Part shown: positions 9,874 through 19,490 of the stretch, piece after piece
How the letters are laid out: each line of letters starts with the position of its first letter
Numbering within the stretch: position 1 is the first letter of the stretch
Assembly (NCBI RefSeq): GCF_009827615.1
Contig: NZ_WTYU01000002.1
Span: 248,001-312,000, forward strand
Length of the DNA stretch: 64,000 nucleotides
Source of the DNA: Allopontixanthobacter confluentis
Lineage (GTDB): Bacteria; Pseudomonadota; Alphaproteobacteria; Sphingomonadales; Sphingomonadaceae
Direction: 5' to 3'
Position numbers and translations under genes: made by a program
The notes under the pieces: model-generated
Told to the model about the DNA's origin: nothing
The model's input: only the letters and a program-made list of their open reading frames with translations
The model's database searches: none

Positions 9874-11108
9874 GGTGTGACCGCTTCGAACAACGTCCTT
9901 ATCTCCAACTCGAATGACTCATCGGCCAATTTTCTAAACGATGGAACCGGAACACCGTCATGGCAGTCCACAACTACTATTGTACGAGGGTCTAGCTTCT
10001 TGGCTTTGTCGAATCGTTTTCGAGGTGAACCACTGGCAATCAACTCCGTTGAATGGCCCGTATGCCGCGCAATCGCCATTAACTTCAGACCAAAAGTGGC
10101 GGCGGCGTCGTCTTCCACGACGATCACCAAATCAGGGCCTGCCTCAGCTCGATCGCCCACCAGCATCGCCAGCCGCTCTATTCCGGCAGCCCAGCCGACA
10201 GACGGGGTATGCGGGCCGCCCAATGTTTCGATTAACCCGTCATAGCGTCCGCCGCCCAGCACTGTGCCCTGTGCGCCCAGCCGGTCGGTCACAAATTCGA
10301 ACGCTGTATGGCGGTAATAGTCAAAACCCCGCACCAGCTGGGCATTGCGCTGCCATGGCACCCCTGCTGCATCAAGGCCGCTGGTAACGGCGCAAAAAAA
10401 CTCGCGCGCTTCCGCGGTCAGAAAATCATCGATCGGCGGGGCATTGGCGACAATGGCAATATCGCCGCGATCCTTGCTGTCCAGAATGCGTAACGGGTTA
10501 CGGTCCAGTCGGTCCTGGCTGTCTTCGCTCAAAGCGTCCTTATGCGCAGCGAAATAATGCACCAGCGCAGCCCGCCATGCTTCGCGGCTTTCCGGATCGC
10601 CAAGTGTATTAAGCTGCAAGGTCACGCCATCGGCAATGCCCAATTCTTTGAGCAACTGGTCGGCCATCGCCAGCAATTCAACATCGGCCTGCGGTTCTGC
10701 CGCGCCCAGAATTTCGGCGTTGATCTGGTGAAACTGGCGGTAGCGGCCCTTTTGCGGGCGTTCGTAGCGGAACAGCGGGCCGTGCGTGGCCAGCCGCAGC
10801 GGGGCGTGCTGCTGCCACCCATCGGTGATGAAAGCACGAGCGATGCCAGCGGTGAATTCAGGCCGCAGGGTCAGCGATTCGCCGCCGCGATCTTCGAAGG
10901 AATACATTTCCTTGGCCACAACATCGGTGGTTTCACCCAGCGGGCGGGAAAAAACCTCGGTCTTTTCAAAAACGGGCATTTCTGCGCGGCGAAAGCGATA
11001 GAGCTTGCGGACGCGTTCAAAGGTTTCCACCACGAAGGCGAATGCCTCTGCGTCGGCGCCGAAGATGTCCTGCGTGCCGCGAACGGCCTGGGGTGTGTTA
11101 TTTGCCAT
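9870..11108 (-). CDS. hisS: Histidyl-tRNA synthetase
   Basis: Class II synthetase charging tRNA-His. From the ATG at 11108 ([17 protein letters not shown]) it is 412 residues; an upstream ATG 18 codons earlier adds only non-homologous residues. Motif 2 is seen in [20 protein letters not shown], the histidine-binding loop in [11 protein letters not shown], and motif 3 in [14 protein letters not shown]; the anticodon-binding domain is at the C-terminus. First gene of the hisS-prfA-prmC operon. The C-terminal domain's DNA is slightly less GC-rich than the rest. Confidence 0.96.
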   Translation of the reverse strand: MANNTPQAVRGTQDIFGADAEAFAFVVETFERVRKLYRFRRAEMPVFEKTEVFSRPLGETTDVVAKEMYSFEDRGGESLTLRPEFTAGIARAFITDGWQQHAPLRLATHGPLFRYERPQKGRYRQFHQINAEILGAAEPQADVELLAMADQLLKELGIADGVTLQLNTLGDPESREAWRAALVHYFAAHKDALSEDSQDRLDRNPLRILDSKDRGDIAIVANAPPIDDFLTAEAREFFCAVTSGLDAAGVPWQRNAQLVRGFDYYRHTAFEFVTDRLGAQGTVLGGGRYDGLIETLGGPHTPSVGWAAGIERLAMLVGDRAEAGPDLVIVVEDDAAATFGLKLMAIARHTGHSTELIASGSPRKRFDKAKKLDPRTIVVVDCHDGVPVPSFRKLADESFELEIRTLFEAVTP

Positions 11109-11244
11109 GATGTGCGGGCGCTTAAATGTTCGCTGCCTTCCCTGCAATGGCCGGGGCGGCATAGGGCGAATATTGCGCCCGGCTATTGCAATGCAACAAA
11201 ATTAGTCTTGGCGGGGTCACAAGCGGCGTCTAGAGAGCCGCTCC

Positions 11245-11778
11245 ATGAACATCGACATGATCCCGATTGGCGATAACCCGCCTGAAAGCCTCAATGTAAT
11301 CATCGAAGTGCCGTCAGGCGGCGAGCCGGTGAAATATGAATTCGACAAGGCGTCTGGCGCGCTGTTTGTCGACCGTATTTTGCACACGCCAATGCGCTAT
11401 CCCACCAATTACGGGTTCATTCCGCATACTTTGTCGCCCGATGGTGACCCGCTGGATGCGCTGGTTATTGCCCGTTCGCCCTTCATTCCGGGTTGCGTCG
11501 TGCGCGCCCGTCCGATTGGCGTGCTTAATCTGGAAGACGAGCATGGCGGCGATGAAAAGCTGATCTGCGTGCCTGTGGACACCACTTTCCCCTATTATTC
11601 GGATGTGGGCGAACGCGGCGATCTGCCGTCAATCGTGCTGCAGCAGATCGAACATTTCTTTACCCACTACAAAGATCTGGAAGCGGAAAAATGGGTCCGC
11701 GTCGGCCAGTGGGGCGATGCCGCAGAAGCGCGCCAGATTCTGCTGGAAGCGATCGAACGGGCGGAAAACGCCAAGTAA
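11245..11778 (+). CDS. ppa: Inorganic pyrophosphatase
   Basis: Hydrolyses pyrophosphate and so drives biosynthetic reactions forward. The 177-residue family I enzyme has the metal-binding signature DGDPLDALVI and the characteristic YGFIPHTLSPDGDP region. The start ATG (MNIDMIPIGDNPPESLN) follows GAGAGCCGCTCC. It is transcribed alone, divergent from hisS and convergent with the mechanosensitive channel gene. Confidence 0.96.
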   Translation: MNIDMIPIGDNPPESLNVIIEVPSGGEPVKYEFDKASGALFVDRILHTPMRYPTNYGFIPHTLSPDGDPLDALVIARSPFIPGCVVRARPIGVLNLEDEHGGDEKLICVPVDTTFPYYSDVGERGDLPSIVLQQIEHFFTHYKDLEAEKWVRVGQWGDAAEARQILLEAIERAENAK

Positions 11779-11830
11779 AACAGCGAGCAAAACAGCTGGC
11801 CGCGTTGTTCGGCCATCCTGGTTTGTAAAT

Positions 11831-13267
11831 TTATTCCACCGGCCTGCCGTGATCGAGCAGGTCCTTGTCCTGCGGATCGGCAATCCGTTCCGCATCGACC
11901 ATTTTTTCCACTTCGGTATCAGGCGACACGTCAGAAGCATTGGCAGAAGCCGTTGCCGGTGATGCTGCCGCCGTACCGGCAGCAGCTAGTTGTTTTTTGG
12001 CAGGCTGTTTTTTGACAGGCCGGTCTGCTGGCGGGGGCGCCGCTTGGGCGATATTCCCGTCTGCCAGGGGCAAGTGCGCCCCAGCATCGAAACGCAGGCG
12101 GTAAATGGGTTCGGGCAAGGCAAAGCCAGCCCCTTCCAACGCATCTTTCACCGCCGGTATCGCTTCGCTGCGGGCTTTGAACCAGTCGGTCCGGGTCTGG
12201 TCAATCCAGCCCAGAAACTTGATCACGATGTTGGAATCGCCCACTTCTTCCACCCGTGCGGATGGTTCAGGCGTGTCGAGCACGAAATCCAGATCGCGCA
12301 GCACCTTTACGCCCAAGCGCCGCGCTTCGCTCACATCATCTTCAGCATCGATACCCAGTTCAAATTCGAACCGGCGCTGCGGATTGCGGGTGTAATTTAC
12401 AATCACCGCCTTGAAGACCGTGGAATTGGGGATCCGCAGATGATTGCCGTCCAGCGTCATCAGCACAGTGGCCCTGCTGGTTAGCCGAATAACCCGGCCT
12501 TCCATCGTGTCGATCACTACGTGGTCATTGGCGCGGAATGGCTGGCGCAGGGACAGCATCAGCGATGCCACATAATTTTCAATCGTGTCGCGCATGGCAA
12601 AGCCCAGCGCGATACCCACCACCCCGGCGCCGCCCAGCACTGCGCCCAGCAGGGCGGTCGCGCCGATCATGTCGAGCGCGATGACCACCCCGCCCACCAC
12701 GAACACAAAGCGAATGGCGCTGGCGATCAGTTCAGCCAGAAAACTGTTGGGCGCAAGACGGTGCCACACATTGCCGAGGCTGGCGATCAGGTAGCCGGCC
12801 AGGGAAATGGCCAGCGCCACCCCCAGCGCCACCGCGATCAGCGGAAGCAGGTTGAGGAAGCTGTCGATCTTGCCCGACAGACCGCCCAACCCGCCCAGAT
12901 TGCCATCGACCGAAACGTCGCGTTCGACCGCATTTTCCACGGTAACCACCCCGGCAACCCGGCTGGCAATCCGTTCTGCGCGGTCCTTGTCTGCCGCATC
13001 AGAGACTGACCCATCCAGCGACACCACGCCTTGATTAACCACGACATTAATATCCGAAAGGGCCGGAATTTCGCCGAAAATATCGCGGATACGCTGGGCA
13101 ATGCGGGCATCAGCGCCGGCATCATGGGTATCGTCGATCTGCGGTTCAGCCGCCGGTTCCGCGGCTGGTGCGTCAGTGGCAGCAGGCACCAGCATGGATG
13201 CAGTTGCAGGCGCCGCCGCAGGGGCGATCAGCAACAGAATTGTCAGCAGCAGCCGCCAGAATGTCAT
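11831..13267 (-). CDS. Small-conductance mechanosensitive channel with N-terminal BON domain
   Basis: 478 residues. A signal peptide covers about 1-23 (MTFWRLLLTILLLIAPAAAP). A BON domain follows (about 55-118; VVNQGVVSLDGSVSDAADK), then three hydrophobic helices between about 135 and 235, and an MscS pore and beta domain (GAGVVGIALGFAMRDTIENY, then RQPFRANDHVVI). MscS channels open on membrane tension to release solutes; the BON domain is usually envelope- or lipid-associated, so it should sit in the periplasm. The C-terminus is Ala/Lys/Pro-rich and disordered. pmbA ends 5 bases upstream, so the two are probably cotranscribed. Confidence 0.92.
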   Translation of the reverse strand: MTFWRLLLTILLLIAPAAAPATASMLVPAATDAPAAEPAAEPQIDDTHDAGADARIAQRIRDIFGEIPALSDINVVVNQGVVSLDGSVSDAADKDRAERIASRVAGVVTVENAVERDVSVDGNLGGLGGLSGKIDSFLNLLPLIAVALGVALAISLAGYLIASLGNVWHRLAPNSFLAELIASAIRFVFVVGGVVIALDMIGATALLGAVLGGAGVVGIALGFAMRDTIENYVASLMLSLRQPFRANDHVVIDTMEGRVIRLTSRATVLMTLDGNHLRIPNSTVFKAVIVNYTRNPQRRFEFELGIDAEDDVSEARRLGVKVLRDLDFVLDTPEPSARVEEVGDSNIVIKFLGWIDQTRTDWFKARSEAIPAVKDALEGAGFALPEPIYRLRFDAGAHLPLADGNIAQAAPPPADRPVKKQPAKKQLAAAGTAAASPATASANASDVSPDTEVEKMVDAERIADPQDKDLLDHGRPVE

Positions 13268-13271
13268 GGTC

Positions 13272-14618
13272 CTATTCCCCCGCTACCATCATGCCATCAA
13301 TCCGCAATGTCGGCACATTGACTGCGCGATAAAATTCCAGATCATCTGCTGCCTGCACAGCTGCCAGCATCGAAAGAAGATTGCCGGCAATGGTGAATTC
13401 AGCCACCGGGCCTGCAATTTCGCCATTTAAAATGCGGAAACCCGCCGCGCCGCGGCTGTAATCACCAGTGACAGGATTAACGCCCTGTCCCGAAAGTTCG
13501 GTTACCAGAACCCCATGCGCGATATCGCTGATGAGTTCAGCGCGCGTAAGGCTGCCGCCTTCCAGATGCACATTGCTGGCCGATACGCCCGGCGCGCCGC
13601 CGCTGCCGCGTGCGGCATGGCCGGTGGGCGCAATCCCCAGCTGGCGGGCGGATGACAGATTGGTCAGCCATCCGGTGATCCTGCCGCCTTCCACCAGAGA
13701 ACGCATCGCGGTGGGCAGCCCTTCGCCGTCAAACGGACGGGACCGCAAACCGCGCAGGCGATGCGGGTTATCAATAATGCGGATATGATCCGGAAAAAGC
13801 TGTTCCCCCAACCGGCCGAGCAGGAAGCTGGAGCGCCGGGCAATGGCAGGGCCAGACATGGCCCCCAGCACATGGCCCACCAGCGATCCGCCCACGCGCG
13901 GGTCAAACACAACGGGCATGGCACCGCTGGCCAGCCCGCTGGGGCTGAGGCGGGCCATGGTGCGTTCGCCCGCTTCCCGTCCGATAGCATCAGGCGATGG
14001 CAGATCGGCCAGGTGGCGCGCGGTGCGATAGGCATAGTCGCGCTGCTTGTTGCTGCCCTCGCCCGCAATCACGCTGGCGCTGAGTGAATGGCTGCTGGAA
14101 CCATATCCGCCAAGAAATCCGTTGCTGGTGGCCAGCACCGCGACAGACCGGCCAAAACTGGCGCTGCCCCCTTCGCTATTGGTGATGCCGCTTACGGCGC
14201 GTGCGGCATCCTCTGTCGCTTCTGCCCGTGCCCGCAGGGTATGGGGATCAGGCTCGCAAACGTCTTCAAGTTCAAGGTCGGGCCATTCGCTGCTGGCCAG
14301 CAGATCTGCCCCGGCAATGGCAGCATAGGCATCTTCCGGCGCGGCGCGCGCCATGGCGACGGCCCGCTGCGCCAGTTCACTGAAAGCAGCCGCGGAAAAA
14401 TCGCTGGAACTGATGGACGCCGATTGCTGCCCGACAAACACCCGCAGGCCGATTTCCTCGCCTTCGGATCGTTCGACATCTTCCAGCTTGCCCAGCCGGA
14501 TGCTGACCGCTTCGGATGAAGAAGCGCGCACCACCGCATCGGCGCTGGTGGCCCCGTGCAATTTTGCAGCGTCGAGCAATTGGGCACAGCGGTCCTGCGC
14601 AGCGGCAAGATCAATCAT
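13272..14618 (-). CDS. pmbA: TldD/PmbA (TldE) family metalloprotease subunit
   Basis: 448 residues matching TldE/PmbA, which with TldD forms a heterodimeric protease that matures small peptides and degrades unfolded ones. This subunit lacks the HExxH zinc motif, as expected for TldE. Recognisable are the N-terminal GLRVFVGQQSASISSSDF and the C-terminal ELSGQGVNPVTGDYSRGAAG. The partner tldD is not in the window. The next gene downstream on the same strand is the mscS-type channel. Confidence 0.93.
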   Translation of the reverse strand: MIDLAAAQDRCAQLLDAAKLHGATSADAVVRASSSEAVSIRLGKLEDVERSEGEEIGLRVFVGQQSASISSSDFSAAAFSELAQRAVAMARAAPEDAYAAIAGADLLASSEWPDLELEDVCEPDPHTLRARAEATEDAARAVSGITNSEGGSASFGRSVAVLATSNGFLGGYGSSSHSLSASVIAGEGSNKQRDYAYRTARHLADLPSPDAIGREAGERTMARLSPSGLASGAMPVVFDPRVGGSLVGHVLGAMSGPAIARRSSFLLGRLGEQLFPDHIRIIDNPHRLRGLRSRPFDGEGLPTAMRSLVEGGRITGWLTNLSSARQLGIAPTGHAARGSGGAPGVSASNVHLEGGSLTRAELISDIAHGVLVTELSGQGVNPVTGDYSRGAAGFRILNGEIAGPVAEFTIAGNLLSMLAAVQAADDLEFYRAVNVPTLRIDGMMVAGE

Positions 14619-14742
14619 GGAAAACAGATGCAGTGGATCATGACCGGGAACCTAGGCCACGGCTGATGGCGGCGCAACATGGGCGCCTGAACATTTTACG
14701 AAAAGACTGCCCCTGTAATGCGGGCGATATGTGGCGGGCTTT

Positions 14743-15132
14743 TCAGCCGGCAAACACGGTGTTGAAGAAGCCGGTGAGGGCAAAGGGCAGGCCAATGGCA
14801 AGAAGCCAGAGGCCCAGCTGATCACGCCGGTAAGCGCCCGACCGCGCCGGGTCTGCTGCCTGTTCATCGCTCAGGCCCATCCACCGGTGTTCGAAGAAAC
14901 GGCAGGCGGGGATTATTCCCACCACCAGCACCACCAGCGCGAAATAAGGGAGAATGGATGAACCGCCCTGCTCCATAGCGCCGACAGTGACGAAAATCTG
15001 CAGGCCGGTGTAAATCAGCAGGGCGTAAGCAACATTGTCGCTCATGCCGCGCCGCCAGTCCAGGGATCTGGTGCGTTTTGCAGCGGGTCCGTCAGCCTGA
15101 CGGTGTGCGACCCCGTCCAGTGCTTTAACCAT
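14743..15132 (-). CDS. Small integral membrane protein of unknown function
   Basis: 129 residues from ATG 15132 (MVKALDGVAHRQADG), with GGGGAG eight bases upstream; an ATG two codons earlier is possible. The N-terminal 35 residues are charged. Three hydrophobic segments follow (about 40-58, 65-85 and 105-128), separated by the conserved-looking RFFEHRWMGLSDEQA. I do not recognise the family. It is divergent from lptB. Confidence 0.75.
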   Translation of the reverse strand: MVKALDGVAHRQADGPAAKRTRSLDWRRGMSDNVAYALLIYTGLQIFVTVGAMEQGGSSILPYFALVVLVVGIIPACRFFEHRWMGLSDEQAADPARSGAYRRDQLGLWLLAIGLPFALTGFFNTVFAG

Positions 15133-15337
15133 GCCCATCTCTCCCCATGTGCAAGTTTCGAGTCGGAGTATTTCAAACCTTTGGCCTCCAGTCAAACAAA
15201 GTAACCATTTTGTAACATTGCGCGCAAGCAATGGTCCCACGCACGCCATCGCTCCCCAATGCGCCCCATGCATGAAGCCTGCCACTTTTCGACGAACGGG
15301 GGTTTTCTGACCGCCCGGCAGTGCTACATGGGGCGTA

Positions 15338-16129
15338 ATGAGCACGATAGACCAAGCCGCCGCCACAGATGCGCACCCCGCAATGGATGCGTCTGCCCCC
15401 ATTCCGCAGGGCGGGCTGGAAGTCATCTCCATCGCGAAAAGCTATGACAAGCGGGCAGTGCTGACCGACATTTCCCTGACCGTGGGCAAAGGCGAGGTGC
15501 TGGGCCTGCTGGGCCCCAATGGCGCGGGCAAGACCACCTGTTTCTATTCCATCATGGGCCTGGTTCGCCCTGATTCCGGCCGCATCCTGATGGATGGCGA
15601 GGATGTGACCAAACTGCCGATGTATCGCCGCGCCATTCTCGGCCTTGGCTATTTGCCGCAGGAAACATCCATTTTTCGCGGCATGACCGTGGAACAGAAC
15701 ATCAATTGCGTGCTGGAAATGGTCGAGCCTGATCGCGGAACGCGCGAACATGAACTCGAACGCCTGCTGACAGAATTCGGGTTGACCCGCCTGCGGTCCT
15801 CGCCCGCCATGGCCCTGTCCGGCGGTGAGCGCCGCCGCTGCGAGATTGCGCGGGCGCTGGCGGCCAAGCCGTCGATCATGCTGCTGGATGAACCCTTTGC
15901 CGGCATCGATCCGCTATCGATCAGCGATATTCGCGACCTGGTCAAGGACCTGAAGCAGCGCGGCATTGGCGTTCTCATTACCGATCACAATGTGCGCGAG
16001 ACACTGGATATCGTGGACCGGGCCTGCATCATTTATGGCGGGCAAGTGCTGTTTGCCGGCACGCCGCAGGATCTGGTCGCGGATGAAAATGTGCGCAGGC
16101 TCTATCTCGGCGAAGGCTTCACCTTGTGA
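15338..16129 (+). CDS. lptB: Lipopolysaccharide export ABC transporter ATPase
   Basis: ATPase of the LptB2FG complex that extracts lipopolysaccharide from the inner membrane and pushes it along the Lpt bridge. In 263 residues it has Walker A GPNGAGKTT, signature LSGGERRRCEIAR, Walker B MLLDEPFAGIDP and the H-loop ITDHNVRET. About 25 extra residues precede the core. rpoN follows by 44 bases, the conserved lptB-rpoN order of proteobacteria. lptA and lptC, often upstream, are not here. Confidence 0.95.
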   Translation: MSTIDQAAATDAHPAMDASAPIPQGGLEVISIAKSYDKRAVLTDISLTVGKGEVLGLLGPNGAGKTTCFYSIMGLVRPDSGRILMDGEDVTKLPMYRRAILGLGYLPQETSIFRGMTVEQNINCVLEMVEPDRGTREHELERLLTEFGLTRLRSSPAMALSGGERRRCEIARALAAKPSIMLLDEPFAGIDPLSISDIRDLVKDLKQRGIGVLITDHNVRETLDIVDRACIIYGGQVLFAGTPQDLVADENVRRLYLGEGFTL

Positions 16130-16173
16130 TGCGGCGCTGTTTCACAAAGCCTGCGCCTACGGCACGCTGATCG

Positions 16174-17664
16174 ATGGCATTGGGGCCCCGCCTCGATCTA
16201 CGGCAGAGCCAGTCACTGGTGATGACGCCGCAGTTGCAGCAGGCCATCAAACTGCTGGCGCTGTCCAATCTGGAAATCGAAAGCTTCATTGGCGAGGCAC
16301 TGGAAGCCAACCCGCTGCTGGAAGCAGGCGAAGTCAGCCGCGATGCCACTGACACAGATGACGGTTCCGCCTCCCCCCGCGAAGAAGGTTCTGCCGATAC
16401 GCTGATGGCAGAAGGGCGCGGCGAACAGGACAGCCCGCTCGACATTGCGACAGAAACGCTCGACCGGGACCGCGATACAGGTGACGGGGAATGGGGCAGC
16501 GCAGCCAGCAGCATGATGGGCGCCGAAGGCCCGTCGATTGACGAGCGCGGCAGCGGCGCCATTTCGCTCGCGGATTTTCTGTATGAACAGATCGGCTCTG
16601 CCTCGCGTGACGAGCGGGAAGACTTTATTGCCCGCTATCTGATCGGCCAGATTGACGACACCGGCTATATGACCATGCCGCTGCGCGAAGTGGCAAGCGA
16701 GCTGGATGTGCCGCTGGCCGAAGTAGAGCGGGCACTGGACGTGGTGCAGACGCTGGAGCCGACCGGAGTGGGTGCGCGCAATCTGTCCGAATGTCTTGCG
16801 CTGCAGGCCAAGGAAGCGGACCGCTACGATCCGTGCATGGCGCGCCTGATCGATAATCTGGAACTGATTGCCAGGGGGTCGTTCGAACAGCTGCGCCGGA
16901 TGTGCGATGTGGATGATGAAGATTTTGCCGACATGCTCAGCGAACTCAGAACCTATGACCCGCGCCCGGGCCTGCAATATGGGGCCGCCGAGGGCACGGC
17001 CGTGGTGCCTGATATTCTGGTGGGCCACGGGTCTGATGCAGCAGATGGCGACAGCTGGAAAATCAGCCTGAACGAGGCCACCCTGCCCAGGCTGGTGGTC
17101 AACCGCACCTATTACCTTGAACTGAAACAGGGCAGCACGGACAAAGAATCGCGCGGCTGGCTACAGGAAAAACTGGGCGATGCGAACTGGCTGATCAAGG
17201 CGCTGGACCAGCGGCAGAAAACCATCCTCAAAGTGGCTGCCGAAATCGTGAAGCAGCAGGACGGTTTTTTCCGCCGCGGCGTTTCTGAATTGAAACCCCT
17301 CACCTTGCGTGCGGTGGCCGAAGCGATCGAAATGCATGAAAGCACGGTCAGCCGCGTGACATCGAACAAATATCTCCATTGCGACCGGGGCACGTTCGAA
17401 CTGAAATATTTCTTTACCAGCGGCGTTGGCGCATCTGCCGATGGCGAAGGCGGCGCATCGTCCGAAGCCGTGAAATCGCGCATTAAGGCGCTGACCGAAG
17501 CCGAGGACCCGAAGAAAATCCTTTCCGACGACAGACTGGTTGAATTGCTGAAAGGCGAAGGGTTCGATCTGGCCCGGCGAACGGTGGCGAAATACCGGGA
17601 AGCCATGGGCATCGGCAGTTCCGTCCAGCGCCGCCGGTCCAAGAAGATGGCGGGAATGCGGTAA
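16174..17664 (+). CDS. rpoN: RNA polymerase sigma-54 factor
   Basis: Sigma-54, which directs RNA polymerase to -24/-12 promoters opened by AAA+ activators. The 496-residue protein has the Gln/Leu-rich region I (MTPQLQQAIKLLALSN), a long acidic region II (about residues 50-120), the core-binding domain, the helix-turn-helix and the C-terminal RpoN box ARRTVAKYREAMGI. Downstream, where hpf is often found in other proteobacteria, lies ctrA after a 227-base regulatory gap. Confidence 0.96.
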   Translation: MALGPRLDLRQSQSLVMTPQLQQAIKLLALSNLEIESFIGEALEANPLLEAGEVSRDATDTDDGSASPREEGSADTLMAEGRGEQDSPLDIATETLDRDRDTGDGEWGSAASSMMGAEGPSIDERGSGAISLADFLYEQIGSASRDEREDFIARYLIGQIDDTGYMTMPLREVASELDVPLAEVERALDVVQTLEPTGVGARNLSECLALQAKEADRYDPCMARLIDNLELIARGSFEQLRRMCDVDDEDFADMLSELRTYDPRPGLQYGAAEGTAVVPDILVGHGSDAADGDSWKISLNEATLPRLVVNRTYYLELKQGSTDKESRGWLQEKLGDANWLIKALDQRQKTILKVAAEIVKQQDGFFRRGVSELKPLTLRAVAEAIEMHESTVSRVTSNKYLHCDRGTFELKYFFTSGVGASADGEGGASSEAVKSRIKALTEAEDPKKILSDDRLVELLKGEGFDLARRTVAKYREAMGIGSSVQRRRSKKMAGMR

Positions 17665-17702
17665 AGGCAAAACCTGTTGTCCAGGCGTCGCAAATTGCTG
17701 AC

Positions 17703-17870
17703 GATTCTTCCGGATCGTCGCAAATCCGCGCCCTTCAGACTCCCCGCGACTCGCCGGATTCCATAGGTTTACGGTTAATTAACCTTTTCTGTTCAGAAGT
17801 TGTGTGGTTAATACAGGTCAACACCTCTTGCTAAGGGGTTACTGCCTGCAGGTTTCGGCCACAGGGATTC
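17703..17870 (+). promoter_or_regulatory. ctrA control region: five GANTC sites and a CtrA-like box
   Basis: The gap before ctrA holds GANTC sites at 17703-17707, 17738-17742, 17748-17752, 17757-17761 and 17866-17870, against less than one expected in 168 bases. At 17768-17783 it has TTTA-N7-TTAAC, one base off the CtrA consensus TTAA-N7-TTAAC, overlapping the perfect palindrome GGTTAATTAACC (17773-17784). In Caulobacter, ctrA is controlled by CcrM methylation of GANTC and by CtrA itself; the same logic is likely here, by inference. Confidence 0.65.
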
Positions 17871-17891
17871 GGGTTAAGGGGGGACTTTCCC

Positions 17892-18587
17892 ATGCGTGTA
17901 CTGTTAATCGAAGACGAGCCTACAACGGCCAAGGCGATCGAGCTGATGCTCACGACCGAAGGTTTCAACGTCTATTCGACCGATCTGGGCGAAGAAGGCC
18001 TCGATCTGGGCAAACTGTATGATTATGATATCATCCTGCTCGACCTGAACCTGCCTGACATGCACGGCTATGACGTGCTCAAGAAACTGCGCGTCGCCAA
18101 GGTGCAGACGCCGGTTCTCATTCTTTCCGGCATTGCCGAAATGGACAGCAAGATCCGCAGCTTCGGTTTCGGGGCGGACGATTATGTGACCAAGCCTTTC
18201 CACCGCGAAGAACTGGTGGCCCGCATTCATGCCGTGGTCCGCCGTTCCAAGGGCCACAGCCAGTCGGTCATCCGCACCGGTAAGCTGGCCGTGAACCTGG
18301 ATGCCAAGACCGTGGAAGTCGATGGCGCCCGCGTTCACCTGACCGGCAAGGAATATGCCATGCTGGAACTGCTCAGCTTGCGCAAAGGCACCACGCTGAC
18401 CAAGGAAATGTTTCTCAACCACCTGTATGGCGGGATGGACGAACCGGAATTGAAAATTATCGACGTGTTCATCTGCAAGCTGCGCAAGAAATTGAGCCAT
18501 GCCTGCGGCGGTGAAAATTACATCGAAACAGTCTGGGGCCGCGGCTATGTTCTGCGCGATCCGGAAGAAAAGGCAGAAGCTGCCTGA
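17892..18587 (+). CDS. ctrA: Cell-cycle response regulator CtrA
   Basis: Master regulator of alphaproteobacteria (cell cycle, motility, and in Rhodobacter the gene transfer agent). It is an OmpR/PhoB-type protein of 231 residues: receiver domain with phospho-acceptor D51 ([13 protein letters not shown]) and K in [11 protein letters not shown], then a winged-helix DNA-binding domain from about 125 with [15 protein letters not shown] and VWGRGYVL. The start [12 protein letters not shown] is the family's usual one. It is followed by a good intrinsic terminator. divK, part of the same phosphorelay network, is 22 kb away in this window, and a GTA cluster is 30 kb away. Confidence 0.97.
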   Translation: MRVLLIEDEPTTAKAIELMLTTEGFNVYSTDLGEEGLDLGKLYDYDIILLDLNLPDMHGYDVLKKLRVAKVQTPVLILSGIAEMDSKIRSFGFGADDYVTKPFHREELVARIHAVVRRSKGHSQSVIRTGKLAVNLDAKTVEVDGARVHLTGKEYAMLELLSLRKGTTLTKEMFLNHLYGGMDEPELKIIDVFICKLRKKLSHACGGENYIETVWGRGYVLRDPEEKAEAA

Positions 18588-18617
18588 CAGGTTAGAGTTC
18601 CTTTGGACGGGAAAATG

Positions 18618-18647
18618 AGCCCGGGGCCTCGCGTCCCGGGCTTTTTA
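18618..18647 (+). terminator. Intrinsic terminator after ctrA
   Basis: Stem AGCCCGGG/CCCGGGCT (18618-18625 and 18635-18642) with a 9-base loop, followed by TTTTATT. It lies 30 bases after the ctrA stop. Confidence 0.85.
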
Positions 18648-18666
18648 TTGGTAGCGGGCCGCCATC

Positions 18667-19368
18667 ATGACTGCACATAAACCCGGTGACCCCACCACTC
18701 TCAACCGTCTGTATGGCCGCACCCAGGGACGCGCGCTGCGTCAGGGCCAGCAGGAATTGCTGGAAACGCTTCTTCCTGCCCTCAGCGTGCCGGATGAAGG
18801 CCCGGTGACATCGCAGGCATTGTTCGGCACTGATGCACCGCTGCATTTTGAAATCGGCATGGGTTCCGGCGAACATCTGGCCGCGCGCGCCGATATGCTG
18901 CCCGACCACGCCTTTGTCGGCGCCGAACCATTTGTGAACGGCATGGTCGGCGCATTGGGTCATGTCCGCGACATGGGGCTGACCAATGTGCGGCTGCACA
19001 TGGGCGATGCGCTGGAAGTGCTGGCGCGCATTCCGGACGGGGCGCTGTCCTTTGTCTATCTGCTGCACCCGGACCCATGGCGCAAGGCGCGCCATGCCAA
19101 ACGGCGAATGATGAATGACGGCCCGCTCGACATGATTGCAGCCAAGCTGAAACCGGGCGGTGAATTCCGCTTTGGCACCGATCACCCCATCTACCTGCGC
19201 CACGCGCTGATGGTGATGCGCCGCCACACGCAGCAGTTCGAATGGCTGATCTCCGGCCCGGCAGATTTCCAGAACCGCCCCGGCGGCTGGAGCGAGACCC
19301 GCTATGAAGCCAAGGCCCGCAGGCAGGGCCACGAAGTGTGGTATTTCCGCTATCGCAAGCACGCCTGA
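18667..19368 (+). CDS. trmB: tRNA (guanine-N7-)-methyltransferase
   Basis: Puts the N7-methyl group on G46 in the variable loop of tRNAs, using SAM. In 233 residues it has the SAM-binding EIGMGSGEHLAAR, the family motif LLHPDPWRKARHAKRR and the C-terminal SETRYEAKARRQGHEVWYFRY. It starts 20 bases after the ctrA terminator and so needs its own promoter, which I could not place. The next gene on the same strand is 122 bases away. Confidence 0.95.
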   Translation: MTAHKPGDPTTLNRLYGRTQGRALRQGQQELLETLLPALSVPDEGPVTSQALFGTDAPLHFEIGMGSGEHLAARADMLPDHAFVGAEPFVNGMVGALGHVRDMGLTNVRLHMGDALEVLARIPDGALSFVYLLHPDPWRKARHAKRRMMNDGPLDMIAAKLKPGGEFRFGTDHPIYLRHALMVMRRHTQQFEWLISGPADFQNRPGGWSETRYEAKARRQGHEVWYFRYRKHA

Positions 19369-19490
19369 AATTTGGCCTAAAATCTGGACCTGAATAGCTG
19401 GATTTTACTGGCTGAACGCGCAAAGAATCTCTTTCTCGCCAAACCTGCCAAACCATTCTAGCGGCGAAAAAAATCGCTGGAGTGTGGTGG

